From JAAYXS01 sp043820985 (GTDB lineage: Bacteria; Planctomycetota; Phycisphaerae; UBA1845; Fen-1342): DNA of 18,150 nt. Below the pieces are notes generated by a model. It saw only the letters and a list, made by a program, of their open reading frames with translations, was not told where the DNA came from and searched no databases. Location: contig JBDRDH010000128.1 in assembly GCA_043820985.1 (NCBI GenBank), forward strand, positions 1 through 18,150. Reading direction: 5' to 3'. Below, one piece after another: positions 1 through 8,085 of the stretch. Each line of letters starts with the position of its first letter. Within the stretch, counting starts at the first letter, position 1. Both the position numbers and the translations under genes were made by a program.

Positions 1-1091
1 AGCCGGCCCCACTCGCTGCCAAGCACCTCGGCCATCAGCTTCTTGGCCCGCATCGGGTACCAGAAACTATCGTGGTAGATCACGCTGGCGACATACGACC
101 ACGGGGCCAGATACGTCTTGAGCGACCATTCCAGTGGCTTCTTCAGCGGACCCCAGTAGATCAGGTGCTGCATGCGGCTGGCGAACGTCGGCTTCGCGTG
201 TGGCCCGACGAAGTGCCAATTCTGCTTGGCGGCTTCCTGGTCGCCGACGATCTCGATCTCACGCGGATCGCCACAGCCCAAACCCAGTTCGTGAGCCAGC
301 CTGATAAACTTGATGCTGAGCGGGTCCATGCCCATCAGCCTGGCGGCGACGGCGTCGATGGCCACCTGGTCGGCGCTGGCCAGGATCACGTTCTTGACGT
401 GCGGAATCATGCAGCGCGGCCCCGGCCCGTCGCCGGCGAAAGTGCCGTCCATCACCGCGAATACACCCCGATGAATCTTCTTCTGAATCATCAGCAGGTC
501 GACCAGCGTCTCGTGAATCACCGGATGCGTCCAGTGCCGCTTCTCATTCAGCAGACCACCGAAGGCGTTCTTCATCGCCCCGGTCGTCGTTGTGAACACA
601 TGCGTCTTGACTGTCGGCAGGTGGATGATGTTCTCGCCGATGAACCGGCGCGGGATCATGAAGCCCTTGGGATACACCTCGTTCAAACACAGAAACTTGT
701 CGGTCAGGTCGCCGACCGCGTCCCGGACACTGATCCACTCCTCGCCTTCGTAAAGGTGCACGTTCCGCAGACCATGCGCGTCAGTAACGTTAACCTGCTT
801 GTTCTCGCGCTCGCCAAAGTGCGCGTCGATCACAACCGTACGATTGTGACAGCCGTGAATCAGGTCGGGATCGTAGCCATCCTGCTTCATGGCCCGAATC
901 ACACCATCAAGCTGCCAGGGCGTGGTACTCGATCCGGGATAAAAGAAATGCCACGATATGTTGATTTTCAAACCAGTGTCGGCGTCTTTTGCGACCACGT
1001 CCTGATAGCCGGCCAGGTTCATCAACTCGTGGTAATCCCGCAGCACGGTGGCGGGCGAGGTCTTCAGGATCGCGACCTTGGCCTTCGACAT
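1..1091 (-). CDS. DUF362 family protein, 3' end cut by window edge
   Basis: The minus strand is open from an ATG at 1091 to the left edge, giving 363 codons with no stop. GAGGA stands about 7 nt before the ATG, which supports this start. The middle of the protein has the block typical of DUF362: a PTVKTHVFTTTTGAMKNAFG stretch followed by an Arg/His-rich segment (NEKRHWTHP), then MDGTFAGDGPGP and ASADQVAIDAVAARLMGMDP. I see no signal peptide, no cysteine clusters for an added ferredoxin domain and no membrane segment, so it is probably cytoplasmic. DUF362 proteins are widespread but their reaction is unknown to me; no function is assigned. The long plus-strand reading frame opposite it (72-1130) is a shadow. 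The C-terminus lies outside the window. Confidence 0.85.
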   Translation of the reverse strand, partial: MSKAKVAILKTSPATVLRDYHELMNLAGYQDVVAKDADTGLKINISWHFFYPGSSTTPWQLDGVIRAMKQDGYDPDLIHGCHNRTVVIDAHFGERENKQVNVTDAHGLRNVHLYEGEEWISVRDAVGDLTDKFLCLNEVYPKGFMIPRRFIGENIIHLPTVKTHVFTTTTGAMKNAFGGLLNEKRHWTHPVIHETLVDLLMIQKKIHRGVFAVMDGTFAGDGPGPRCMIPHVKNVILASADQVAIDAVAARLMGMDPLSIKFIRLAHELGLGCGDPREIEIVGDQEAAKQNWHFVGPHAKPTFASRMQHLIYWGPLKKPLEWSLKTYLAPWSYVASVIYHDSFWYPMRAKKLMAEVLGSEWGR

Positions 1092-1157
1092 ATGCTATTC
1101 CTCATCACGGTACATGCTGGTACCGGCTGATTCCGTCATTCACGTGTACATAACATG

Positions 1158-1186
1158 ATCCTATGCGTATCAGGGAGACTCCTCAA
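1158..1186 (-). promoter_or_regulatory. Possible promoter of the DUF362 gene
   Basis: Reading the minus strand, TTGAGG (1186-1181) and TAGGAT (1163-1158) are separated by 17 nt and lie about 70 nt before the start codon. Both hexamers are imperfect, so this is only a candidate. Confidence 0.3.
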
Positions 1187-1215
1187 CCACGCTGACCGCA
1201 CGGAGCAATAACGCA

Positions 1216-1260
1216 CCGGACGAAGACGCAGGCTCTTGCCAAGCTCACGACTTCGTCCGG
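1216..1260 (-). terminator. Perfect 10-bp inverted repeat after the 1297-1881 gene
   Basis: CCGGACGAAG (1216-1225) and CTTCGTCCGG (1251-1260) are exact reverse complements with a 25-nt loop. The structure begins 36 nt beyond the stop codon of the minus-strand secreted protein gene. There is no U-tract on either strand. It may be a U-less terminator, an mRNA 3'-end stabiliser or a protein-binding dyad. Confidence 0.4.
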
Positions 1261-1296
1261 ATTATGTACGTTGACGATGTTTAAATGGTTCGCTAC

Positions 1297-1881
1297 CTAC
1301 CGACCAAAACGCCGAATGTTGCCTTGTCGGACCGGCACGGGCAGCGGACGCGGCCGGTAACTTCGCTGCACCGGCAGGGGCCGCGGCTGGATACTGACCG
1401 AACTCGTCTTGGCCTGCACGCGTCCGAAGCGGTCAGTGCGACCGGTCGCGAAAGCCGTCGCAGCGTGGTTCATCAGCCCGGTCCCGCTACCACCTCCGGC
1501 GGATACTGACTGATACTGGCTGCCAGTGGCGACACTCCGCCCGGTGCTACCCGAGACATGACCATCGGTGCCAATGCTCAGGTTGAAAGTCGTCGCCAGG
1601 GCCGGACCGCTCCGCGGCGCGATGGCGTTGCTGATCGAAAGCGAAACTCCCTGCTCATCGACACCCACGGCGACGCCTCGGGCCGTACTGATCCGGCCAC
1701 TGTTGCTCTGGGTGCGGGCGAAACCAACATCGCCCTGATAATGAGCCGTGGCGGAGGCGGTACCGTTTTGTTGGTAACGGCCATTGGCGGCCGTGGCTGA
1801 GGTTTGAGCGTCCGAGGCCAGCGCGCCGGCCATGGTGCCCAGCGCGACGATTGAGATAGCGAGGTTCTGTAGGCGTTTCAT
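1297..1881 (-). CDS. Small exported Ser/Ala/Gly-rich protein with Arg/Pro tail
   Basis: I chose the ATG at 1881 (194 residues) rather than the upstream in-frame ATG at 1938, because AGGAG lies 8 nt before it and the protein then opens with a clean signal peptide, MKRLQNLAISIVALGTMAGA, with an Ala-rich cleavage region near residue 25. The mature part is rich in Ser, Thr, Gly, Ala and Gln with scattered short beta-strand-like stretches (GVAVGVDEQGVSLSISNAIA). The last 35 residues turn basic and Pro-rich, with RPLPV occurring twice. I recognise no family. Its neighbour at 1997-2713 has a very similar signal peptide, the same strand and a similar composition, so the two probably form a related pair of envelope or extracellular proteins. 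Function unknown. Confidence 0.7.
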   Translation of the reverse strand: MKRLQNLAISIVALGTMAGALASDAQTSATAANGRYQQNGTASATAHYQGDVGFARTQSNSGRISTARGVAVGVDEQGVSLSISNAIAPRSGPALATTFNLSIGTDGHVSGSTGRSVATGSQYQSVSAGGGSGTGLMNHAATAFATGRTDRFGRVQAKTSSVSIQPRPLPVQRSYRPRPLPVPVRQGNIRRFGR

Positions 1882-1951
1882 GGCTCTTGCTCCTGTCTTG
1901 GCGTTTATTGCCTTATTTACTGTTTCAAACTTCCTCAAGCGGCCGGCAGGT

Positions 1952-1978
1952 GGCGCCGGGCCAGTGCGACCCGGCGCC
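1952..1978 (-). terminator. GC-rich 9-bp hairpin between the two secreted-protein genes
   Basis: GGCGCCGGG (1952-1960) and CCCGGCGCC (1970-1978) pair perfectly around a 9-nt loop, 18 nt past the stop codon of the 1997-2713 gene on the minus strand. It lacks a T-run. Position and strength suggest transcription termination or 3'-end protection. Confidence 0.45.
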
Positions 1979-1996
1979 TGTCGCGGCCTCGCTCGC

Positions 1997-2713
1997 CTAA
2001 GGGGTGACCTGGATCATCGCGGCCCGAGACTGGCTGTGACCGAAACGCTCCGAGCGACTGACCGCCCGGACACCAGCCTGACTGCTCCGAAATCTGCCGC
2101 TGACGCTTATTCCTCGACCGTCCGAGATCGCCTCGGCCCGATACCCGGCCTGGGAATCCGCCAGCACCTTACTCTGAGACCGGCCACGATAAGTGTCTGA
2201 GTATGAGTCGCTGATACTGGTCGCTCGACCACCCAACATGCCACGGCTGACAGCGCGACTGTCGCTGGTCGCCAGACCGTATTCACTCAGCGCGATCGAG
2301 CTTGACCGGCTGACCGCCCGACCGTGAAATACGCCGCGCGCCTGGGCGTCGCTGTTACTGATGGCCACACCGCCCATAGTCGCGGCGATGCTCTCACTAT
2401 CAGCAACCGCGGAACCACCAAAACGACCATAGGCGTCGGCATTCGAGTTACTGATCGCCAGACCACGATCGGCCATGGCTACCGACCGGCTGTCGGCGAA
2501 GCCATAACTCCAGCCCTGGGCGGTACTGTTGGCCAGGGCCACGCCGCCGCGCGTGGCACCCGCGATTGCGGTCGAGCGGGCATTGCCGGTGGCGGTCGCG
2601 TTGGCTACCGCCGTGCCGCCATGGCTGGCGACCGAGATAGCGGTGGCTTCACCAGCGATAGCAGCCGCCGCCAGGCAGGAAAGTCCGGTTAGAGTTGCGA
2701 GCAGGCGTTTCAT
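1997..2713 (-). CDS. Exported protein with 31-residue tandem repeats (beta-roll-like)
   Basis: This 238-residue protein starts at an ATG with AAGGAG 8 nt upstream and has a signal peptide (MKRLLATLTGLSCLAAAAIA). Residues 84-176 hold three repeats with an exact 31-residue period beginning GLAISNS (84), GVAISNS (115) and GLATSDS (146); a shorter, diverged copy begins GVALANS at 57. Each unit has a second motif SIA or SVA near its end. The pattern of small residues with [SN]xAI steps recalls the YadA/Hep_Hag head repeat, a left-handed beta-roll of surface adhesins, but this is a similarity I infer by eye and no anchor domain is present. The rest is Ser/Arg-rich. It lies divergent from the ECF sigma gene at 2812, with 98 bp between them. 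Role unknown, probably extracellular or cell-surface. Confidence 0.75.
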   Translation of the reverse strand: MKRLLATLTGLSCLAAAAIAGEATAISVASHGGTAVANATATGNARSTAIAGATRGGVALANSTAQGWSYGFADSRSVAMADRGLAISNSNADAYGRFGGSAVADSESIAATMGGVAISNSDAQARGVFHGRAVSRSSSIALSEYGLATSDSRAVSRGMLGGRATSISDSYSDTYRGRSQSKVLADSQAGYRAEAISDGRGISVSGRFRSSQAGVRAVSRSERFGHSQSRAAMIQVTP

Positions 2714-2811
2714 TGTCTTTCTCCTTGTTCTGGGGGGCCGCCTTTTTTAACTCTGTCGCGTGCCCCGTTCGTTGCTGCTGACGGCGGGGCCGGTACGAAT
2801 ATTCATGTCAC

Positions 2812-3513
2812 ATGGGGGGGAAAAAGATGCGTTTTGCGATATTCTGTGCAGTGAATAAATTATTCTGGAATTGTGTGAATAGTGTGACCGGCCCGGACGT
2901 CAACAATTTGGAAATGCGCCTGGTCAAAGCGGCCACCGCTGGTGACCGCGAAGCCCGGCGCGATCTGTTCGAACGCTACCAGCGAGTGGCATATCAGGTG
3001 GCTTATCGGATTACCGGACGGAGCGAAGACGCCTTGGATGTCGTACAGGACAGTTTTATAAACGCCTTCGACAAGCTCGATCGCTTTCAACGCGAATCCG
3101 GCTTCAAAACCTGGTTGCTCCGAATCGTCACCAACCGCGCCCTGGACCTGCTGCGCTCCCGCAAAGTCCGCCTGGCGGTACCGTTGAATGCCGGCGATGA
3201 CGATGCACCACAGCTCGAACTACCAGAAACTGACCTCGATCAACGCCCCGGACCTGCGCGTCTTATCCGCCAGGAGTTGGGTGAGCGGCTACGGGTTACG
3301 GTTGATGGCCTGCCCGCCGATCAACGGGCCGTCTTTGCTCTATATGCCACCGGCGACATGACCTACGGCCAGATCGCCGAAGCGCTGGATATCCCGATCG
3401 GGACGGTAATGAGCCGCCTGTATCACGCCCGCCGCCGGCTGCGGGAAGAGCTACCCGATCTGGCACCGGATGACGGTTCCCAATCGGACCCACAAGAAGG
3501 AAGTTCTGACTAA
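2812..3513 (+). CDS. RNA polymerase sigma factor, ECF (sigma-70 family)
   Basis: Sigma region 2 spans about residues 45-118 (FERYQRVAYQVAYRITGRSE, DALDVVQDSFINAF, then FKTWLLRIVTNRALDLLRSR) and region 4 about 160-215 (LPADQRAVFALYATGDMTYG, then QIAEALDIPIGTVMSRLYHA, ARRRLREEL). No region 1.1 or 3 is present, so it is an ECF sigma. It would direct RNA polymerase to a specific promoter set. The start is uncertain: the first 24 codons (2812-2883) are AT-rich, poorly coding and without a proper Shine-Dalgarno, so they may be promoter DNA. A GTG at 2884 or the ATG at 2914 could be the true start. The next gene is a membrane protein 63 bp downstream, a probable anti-sigma partner. The C-terminal tail is acidic. 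Confidence 0.9.
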   Translation: MGGKKMRFAIFCAVNKLFWNCVNSVTGPDVNNLEMRLVKAATAGDREARRDLFERYQRVAYQVAYRITGRSEDALDVVQDSFINAFDKLDRFQRESGFKTWLLRIVTNRALDLLRSRKVRLAVPLNAGDDDAPQLELPETDLDQRPGPARLIRQELGERLRVTVDGLPADQRAVFALYATGDMTYGQIAEALDIPIGTVMSRLYHARRRLREELPDLAPDDGSQSDPQEGSSD

Positions 3514-3576
3514 TTAGAATGAAAGGCGGGCGCCAATCGTCAGAAATAGTAAGAAGTGACGAACCCACGGTGGTTT

Positions 3577-4068
3577 ATGAATGATGCCCATAACGACATA
3601 CAGGAATTGCTGAAGCTCGTGGAAGCCGGGCGGCTGGATGCACTCAGCCCCGAGCAGATCACTCTGCTCGAAGCACGGGTGAATGCGGACCCCGAACTGG
3701 CCGCGGTGCTTGAGGATCAGCAACCGCCCGTCGAGCCCTGGCTCGCGGAATCGGTCGAAGAACCAGACGCGGACGCCTGGGAGAACCTCTGGCAACAGGT
3801 GGATGGGCAGAGCACTCCCTCCCGCCACATATTCACCCGGCGTTTCATTCGGCTATGGGCTCCGTTGTCCGCGGTCGCGGCGGCCTGCGTGTTGATGGTC
3901 GGACTCTGGAGCTTTAACCGCGGCGCGGATCCTGCGGATTGGCCGGTCGAATGGGCCGACTCCGTCGAGATCAACGAATTGGAAGTTTCGGGTGATCGCC
4001 TCCCATTAGTAATGGCCGCCGGTAGTAATGCGGTTCCAGTAATCTGGGTGCTGGAAAATGGTGGCTGA
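3577..4068 (+). CDS. Single-pass membrane protein, putative anti-sigma factor
   Basis: From the ATG at 3577 the protein has 163 residues; an in-frame GTG at 3556 would add seven. Neither start has a strong ribosome site. The N-terminal 85 residues are acidic and helical (NDIQELLKLVEAG, LSPEQITLLEARV), as in the cytoplasmic arm of many anti-sigma factors, but there is no HxxxCxxC zinc motif. One membrane helix (LWAPLSAVAAACVLMVGLW) lies at about residues 92-110 of this start. A short outer segment follows, ending in PVIWVLENGG. Its place directly after an ECF sigma gene and its topology suggest that it holds the sigma factor at the membrane. That role is inferred from context; the sequence alone does not prove it. 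Confidence 0.7.
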   Translation: MNDAHNDIQELLKLVEAGRLDALSPEQITLLEARVNADPELAAVLEDQQPPVEPWLAESVEEPDADAWENLWQQVDGQSTPSRHIFTRRFIRLWAPLSAVAAACVLMVGLWSFNRGADPADWPVEWADSVEINELEVSGDRLPLVMAAGSNAVPVIWVLENGG

Positions 4069-4164
4069 TTACCGGGAGCAGGTGGCGACCGGGCCGTGGC
4101 GCGCGTACATTACACCCTGGTTACACGATATAGTCGCGAGTGCCGCGCTCAAGGGAGCTCGAAG

Positions 4165-4614
4165 ATGAAACAATGGTGCATCGCATTAATCATAACCGTC
4201 ATCGTTGGTGCCTTACCAACGTTTGTCATGGCCGGGGACAGTGATCCGGCGGATATGGAAATCTGGAGCATCCGGGCCACAACCAAAAACACGGTCATCT
4301 CACCCGAACTCAAAGGCCTGGCCGAGGCTCTGAAAAAACAGTTCAAATACACCGGCTTCAAGCTTGAGAAAAGATCCACCGGCCGCTCCGACCTCGGTAA
4401 GCCGTTCAGTGCCGACCTCCTCGGCGGCTACAAGGCAACCGTTACACCCAAGAGCAGATCCGGCAAGAAGATCACGTTACAAGTGGTAGCCACCAAAGGC
4501 GGCAAGAATATCATCAGCACAACATACACCACCGATGTCGGCAAGCTGTTCCCTCTGGGAATCGGGCCACTTGATGGCGGCGACTACCTGATCATTGCTG
4601 TCCGGGCGCGCTGA
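4165..4614 (+). CDS. Small exported protein of unknown function
   Basis: I place the start at the ATG at 4165 (149 residues) rather than at the upstream ATG at 4096: AGGGAG lies 8 nt before it and the protein then begins with a signal peptide, MKQWCIALIITVIVGALPTF, with a cleavage region VMAGD. The mature protein is basic and compact, with alternating beta-like stretches (KATVTPKSRSGKKITLQVVA, then a Lys/Gly turn and ISTTYTTDVG) ending in GPLDGGDYLIIAVRAR. I do not recognise the family. It is the third gene of the sigma/anti-sigma unit, 96 bp after the membrane protein, and could be a target or sensor of that pathway. A TATAGT at 4129-4134 might give it a promoter of its own. It ends 7 bp from the convergent gene at 4622. 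Confidence 0.7.
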   Translation: MKQWCIALIITVIVGALPTFVMAGDSDPADMEIWSIRATTKNTVISPELKGLAEALKKQFKYTGFKLEKRSTGRSDLGKPFSADLLGGYKATVTPKSRSGKKITLQVVATKGGKNIISTTYTTDVGKLFPLGIGPLDGGDYLIIAVRAR

Positions 4615-4621
4615 GTAAGGA

Positions 4622-6694
4622 TCAGGGGGATAGTGAAGATGTGTGAGTGGTTGGAGTGGGGGGAGCGGGGGTGATCTTCATGGGAAATAGCGGCTGTGTG
4701 CCAGGTCGCATTTCGATGGTCAGAAACCCGCGATTGCCAATCAGACCCGGCACATCATCGTGATATACAACTCGCTGGCTCAACTTACCCACCGCCACGA
4801 GCCGGCGCAGACTTTGCACTGGATCGATGAACGGCAGGGGGATACGCCGTACGAAAGTCATGCCCCCCCGCTCGACCAACAGATCGATCCAACGCGCGTT
4901 CTTCCGCTCGGTGATGCCCTGTTGGATTTCGCGTACGGGTTGCGACGTGGCAAACCGGCGACGGTTGCAGCCAACGATTTCATCACCCGGCTTGAGGATG
5001 CCATCCGCCGGCATGTTGGGGGTGATGGAGGTGACCCGCAGACGCATCTCTTCGGCCAGCTCACTGACCTGAATACCCATACGAACGTGCCCGCCACCCG
5101 GCTGCCGCAAACGCCACCAATCTTCATACAGTACATGTGGCGCGGTCTGGGCCAGATGGTTGAGCCACATGTTGCCCAAATCGGCGATAGGCCCGGTTTG
5201 CAGTGCGATAATAGCCTCACATTCGGGCGCTATCGCCTTACGACTGAGCTGGAGCATCCCGGAAAGTGGGGGAGACAAACCCTGCCGGGCAGCCAGGATC
5301 TGGCGTAACCAATCAGTGTGTGAAGCGAGAATGAGTACGTTCTCATCCACCGTCCAACAAAGATGCAACTCGGCAATTTCCGGCCCGCCCGGACAACCTT
5401 GCAGCAACACACTTAGATCCAGCACATAGACTACACGGTTGTGCAATTGAATCGTGGTCACTTTGGGCAAAGCCAGTTGCGCGCCGACCTTGAGAGCCAG
5501 CAGGTTGTAGATTGACACCGTGGATTGCAGCAGGGTGTCAATCTCGACCGCGGCCGTCGCCGGGTTGCGGGTATCGATCAGCACAGCCAAGGCCGGAATG
5601 GGGGGGGCGGGTCTGATCCGGCTCTGAGGATCAACGATCCCCACCACCAGGCAGGTCGCCGATCCCAGCGCGTCCGCCAACCGTTGAAAGGCTCCCGAAC
5701 GTTCATGGAGATTGAAAGTCAAACGCAGGGCACTCTGCTCGGGAAGCGCATTGACGTTGCCCAGGAGTTCGGCATAGTCGAGGTGTAGCCCCCAAGCCGC
5801 CAGCGTACGCGCCGGGAGCTGTTCCACCAGTGGTTTGAGCCCGGCGCGTCCGACCGGGCGCGCCGGTTGACCATCACCAATCGCACTGAAGTGCAACAAG
5901 CCACCGCGCCGATGCAACGCCAGCAGAATATTGTCAGCACCCCGCAGCGGGCCGGGCAAGTCAGCTCCCCTGGCGACCTCCGTCGGGGCGGATGTCGGCT
6001 GCGATGTCGTGGCGGACTTGTGCCGCAATCGCGCGAAAAGGACGGCGTCCGGATCGGCCGGGGCCTGGTGGAGTAACTGCTGGTATGTCGGGTCGGCTGC
6101 CAGGCTGTTAGCTCTCTTGCCGTCGGCGAAGTCCAACATGTGCTGAAACATTCCATTGCTCGCCGAGGCATCGCCAAACATGGCCAACTCATAAGGCAGT
6201 GCCAATCCGAGGCGGTGTGGCAGGCGATATACGGAAGTTCGACCGGTGGCGGGCAAAGGATTCGCCCGCCAACGCTCGAGCAGCTCATGTATATCAACAG
6301 TGGATCGACACAGCACCACGGCGTCCTGGGCGCGTCCCGGTCCTTCGCCGACAAATGCGAACTGTTCGGAGAACAGAACATCGATCGCCTCGGCGGGCGT
6401 CATCTGAATGGTCTGCTGGATGCGGACCCGCCAGTCGGCGGTTTCCTTCACGTTGGCAGGCTGGCCAGCCATTTCGGCCAGGATGATCCAGGCTTGCGGA
6501 TCGGTCAGTGGTAGCAGCAAATCGGCGATGTGCCGGCCTTCAACGAATAATCCCACCTCGGCGGGCACGTAGCTCGCCAGCGATTCACCCTCCGGAATCG
6601 GTGCCGCGCTGGCGAACGTGCAGGCCGGCAATATCAAGCCCAGCACGCATACCCGTAGTGGGTAACGCCTCAAATACAATGATGGTTGATTCAC
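4622..6694 (-). CDS. Large exported protein with C-terminal PDZ domain
   Basis: This 690-residue protein begins with a GTG at 6694, 14 bp after the anti-sigma gene. The first 31 residues form a signal peptide (YPLRVCVLGLILPACTFASA region). The long middle part starts with YVPAEVGLFVEG, a pattern found in planctomycete secreted proteins of unknown role (DUF3352-like by eye), and alternates strands and helices without catalytic motifs I can name. Residues about 537-622 are a PDZ domain: MGIQVSELAEEMRLRV, then SITPNMPADGILKPGDEIVG, the usual carboxylate-site and turn pattern. No protease triad is visible, so it is not a DegP-type enzyme. It is the last gene of the sigma (7372-8010), anti-sigma (6709-7362), PDZ protein unit and is probably co-transcribed. 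It may act as a periplasmic scaffold or signal-sensing partner; this is inference. Confidence 0.75.
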   Translation of the reverse strand: MNQPSLYLRRYPLRVCVLGLILPACTFASAAPIPEGESLASYVPAEVGLFVEGRHIADLLLPLTDPQAWIILAEMAGQPANVKETADWRVRIQQTIQMTPAEAIDVLFSEQFAFVGEGPGRAQDAVVLCRSTVDIHELLERWRANPLPATGRTSVYRLPHRLGLALPYELAMFGDASASNGMFQHMLDFADGKRANSLAADPTYQQLLHQAPADPDAVLFARLRHKSATTSQPTSAPTEVARGADLPGPLRGADNILLALHRRGGLLHFSAIGDGQPARPVGRAGLKPLVEQLPARTLAAWGLHLDYAELLGNVNALPEQSALRLTFNLHERSGAFQRLADALGSATCLVVGIVDPQSRIRPAPPIPALAVLIDTRNPATAAVEIDTLLQSTVSIYNLLALKVGAQLALPKVTTIQLHNRVVYVLDLSVLLQGCPGGPEIAELHLCWTVDENVLILASHTDWLRQILAARQGLSPPLSGMLQLSRKAIAPECEAIIALQTGPIADLGNMWLNHLAQTAPHVLYEDWWRLRQPGGGHVRMGIQVSELAEEMRLRVTSITPNMPADGILKPGDEIVGCNRRRFATSQPVREIQQGITERKNARWIDLLVERGGMTFVRRIPLPFIDPVQSLRRLVAVGKLSQRVVYHDDVPGLIGNRGFLTIEMRPGTQPLFPMKITPAPPTPTTHTSSLSP

Positions 6695-6708
6695 GTGAGT
6701 CGGCGGAT

Positions 6709-7362
6709 CTACAGAGAGTAGTGGTCAGTAGTAGTGGGTGAAGTCTCGACATCTTCGGAGTCCACCGGCAACAGCGCCCGCAGGAATCCCTGCCATGGAT
6801 TGCTCTCGGCCATGCCGGTGGAAGCGCGCGCCATGTCGTCCGGGACGGATAAGGCCAGGGGGTACCGCGCCAGTTGATTGAACTCGGCTGCCACGTTTAC
6901 GCCGGCGGCTTCGAGGCGGGCAACGATCAGGTCGTATAACGCCTCCTTGCGTTCGGTCTGGAGGTCCAGCTTGTCATAGGTCGCGGTCAGACTGACATCA
7001 ATGGTCGGTTCGGTATTTACCGGCGCGCTCGGTGTCATCGAGGGCCACAACACGGCCAGGTACAGCACGGCGGCGGCCTGCACCAGCACACCAGCCACCA
7101 CCGCGACGCGCGTCGAACGCAATCGCAGACTTAGTGGTCGGCGGCGTTCCACGTCGGTCATGACGTGCGCCGTGAAATCGTCCGAAAGCTCGGGGGCCGG
7201 TCGATCCGAGATGATGACGTGCTCAACCGACTCCATCATCGCCAGCGTAAGCTGACAACGACGGCAACGCAGGCGGTGGGCGTCGAATTCCAGCCGCAGG
7301 GACCCACATAACTCGCTGTCGAGATGGGAGTCAATCAGTCTTTCAAATTCAGCGCAGTTCAT
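6709..7362 (-). CDS. Zinc-type membrane anti-sigma factor
   Basis: The 217-residue protein has an N-terminal zinc-binding anti-sigma domain with the signature H29-x3-C33-x2-C36 (DAHRLRCRRC) and a further Cys at position 3. A membrane helix lies at about residues 86-106 (VAVVAGVLVQAAAVLYLAVLW). The C-terminal half is outside the membrane and contains a Leu-rich helix (DLQTERKEALYDLIVARLEA). In this family the cytoplasmic domain binds the partner ECF sigma until a signal releases it. The partner is clearly the sigma gene just upstream: only 9 bp separate its stop from this ATG, so the two are translated together. The start is the first codon of a short, well-aligned ZAS domain and needs no adjustment. 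Confidence 0.88.
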   Translation of the reverse strand: MNCAEFERLIDSHLDSELCGSLRLEFDAHRLRCRRCQLTLAMMESVEHVIISDRPAPELSDDFTAHVMTDVERRRPLSLRLRSTRVAVVAGVLVQAAAVLYLAVLWPSMTPSAPVNTEPTIDVSLTATYDKLDLQTERKEALYDLIVARLEAAGVNVAAEFNQLARYPLALSVPDDMARASTGMAESNPWQGFLRALLPVDSEDVETSPTTTDHYSL

Positions 7363-7371
7363 AGTTAGTGC

Positions 7372-8010
7372 TCACGCCAGGCGCGAATCATTGAGGAAAT
7401 CAAACGCGTAGTGTTCGTCAACCAATTCGGCACTGAGCTTTATACGCAGCTTGGCCCGCGCCCGATGCAGGTGACTTTTAACTGTTACCGCGGGTATCCT
7501 CAGCACTTTGCCAATCTCTTCACAGCTCTTACCTTCGCGGTAAAAGAGCAGGACCGATGATTTCTGTGGCGTGGTGAGCTCGTTCACCGCCGCCCACACC
7601 TGGCTGCGCAGCCGCCGGGCTTCCTCGCTGTTGGCCAGGGTTTGAGGCGCGTCCTCGTCCTGATGGCCAATACGTGAAAAATCGATATCTCCAGTCAGCA
7701 TCTTGCGCTTCCGCATGCTGTTGAGGCTCATGCGATACGCGATCGTGAACAGCCAGGTGCTGAAAGCGTATTTCTCGGAATAACTGGCGAGCGATTCATA
7801 CGCCTTGACGAAAGCGGCCTGGCAGACGTCCTCGGCCTCGTGATGATCGCGCAACAGACGCCAGACGAATGCAAACAGTCGATCCTTGTACGTTTCGACC
7901 AGTTCGCGAAACGCATCCGCATGACCGCGCTTGGCACGCGCTATCAGTCGTGTCTGCTCATTCCTGGACATCACAACCTGGGTCTGGTTGTCGGCTTCCG
8001 GTTCAGCCAC
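7372..8010 (-). CDS. RNA polymerase sigma factor, ECF (sigma-70 family)
   Basis: Region 2 lies at about residues 25-103 (AFRELVETYKDRLFAFVWRL, HEAEDVCQAAFVKAYESL, FSTWLFTIAYRMSLNSMRKR) and region 4 at about 141-192 (LTTPQKSSVLLFYREGKS, then CEEIGKVLRIPAVTVKSHLH, RARAKLRIKL). Length (212 residues) and the missing regions 1.1 and 3 mark it as ECF. The listed start is a GTG with only a weak upstream purine run; an in-frame ATG at 7971 (residue 14) would give a product that still contains both domains. It is followed 9 bp later by its zinc anti-sigma factor and then the PDZ protein, so it probably controls an envelope or secreted-protein regulon, possibly including its own operon. It is divergent from smpB. 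Confidence 0.92.
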   Translation of the reverse strand: MAEPEADNQTQVVMSRNEQTRLIARAKRGHADAFRELVETYKDRLFAFVWRLLRDHHEAEDVCQAAFVKAYESLASYSEKYAFSTWLFTIAYRMSLNSMRKRKMLTGDIDFSRIGHQDEDAPQTLANSEEARRLRSQVWAAVNELTTPQKSSVLLFYREGKSCEEIGKVLRIPAVTVKSHLHRARAKLRIKLSAELVDEHYAFDFLNDSRLA

Positions 8011-8046
8011 GTTCTGCTGCCTTATACAGAGGTTACGAGGGGCCGG

Positions 8047-8074
8047 TTGCAGCGAATTGCCCTCTCATTACAAT
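8047..8074 (+). promoter_or_regulatory. Likely smpB promoter
   Basis: TTGCAG (8047-8052) and TACAAT (8069-8074) are separated by 16 nt. Transcription would begin near 8081, only about 5 nt before the smpB ATG, and there is no Shine-Dalgarno in that space. If right, the smpB mRNA is almost leaderless. Confidence 0.4.
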
Positions 8075-8085
8075 CTATCGTAGTC

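Noticed and set aside
72..1130. 352-residue plus-strand frame at the left edge
   Set aside because: The minus strand encodes a recognisable DUF362 protein over the same bases; this frame is its shadow.
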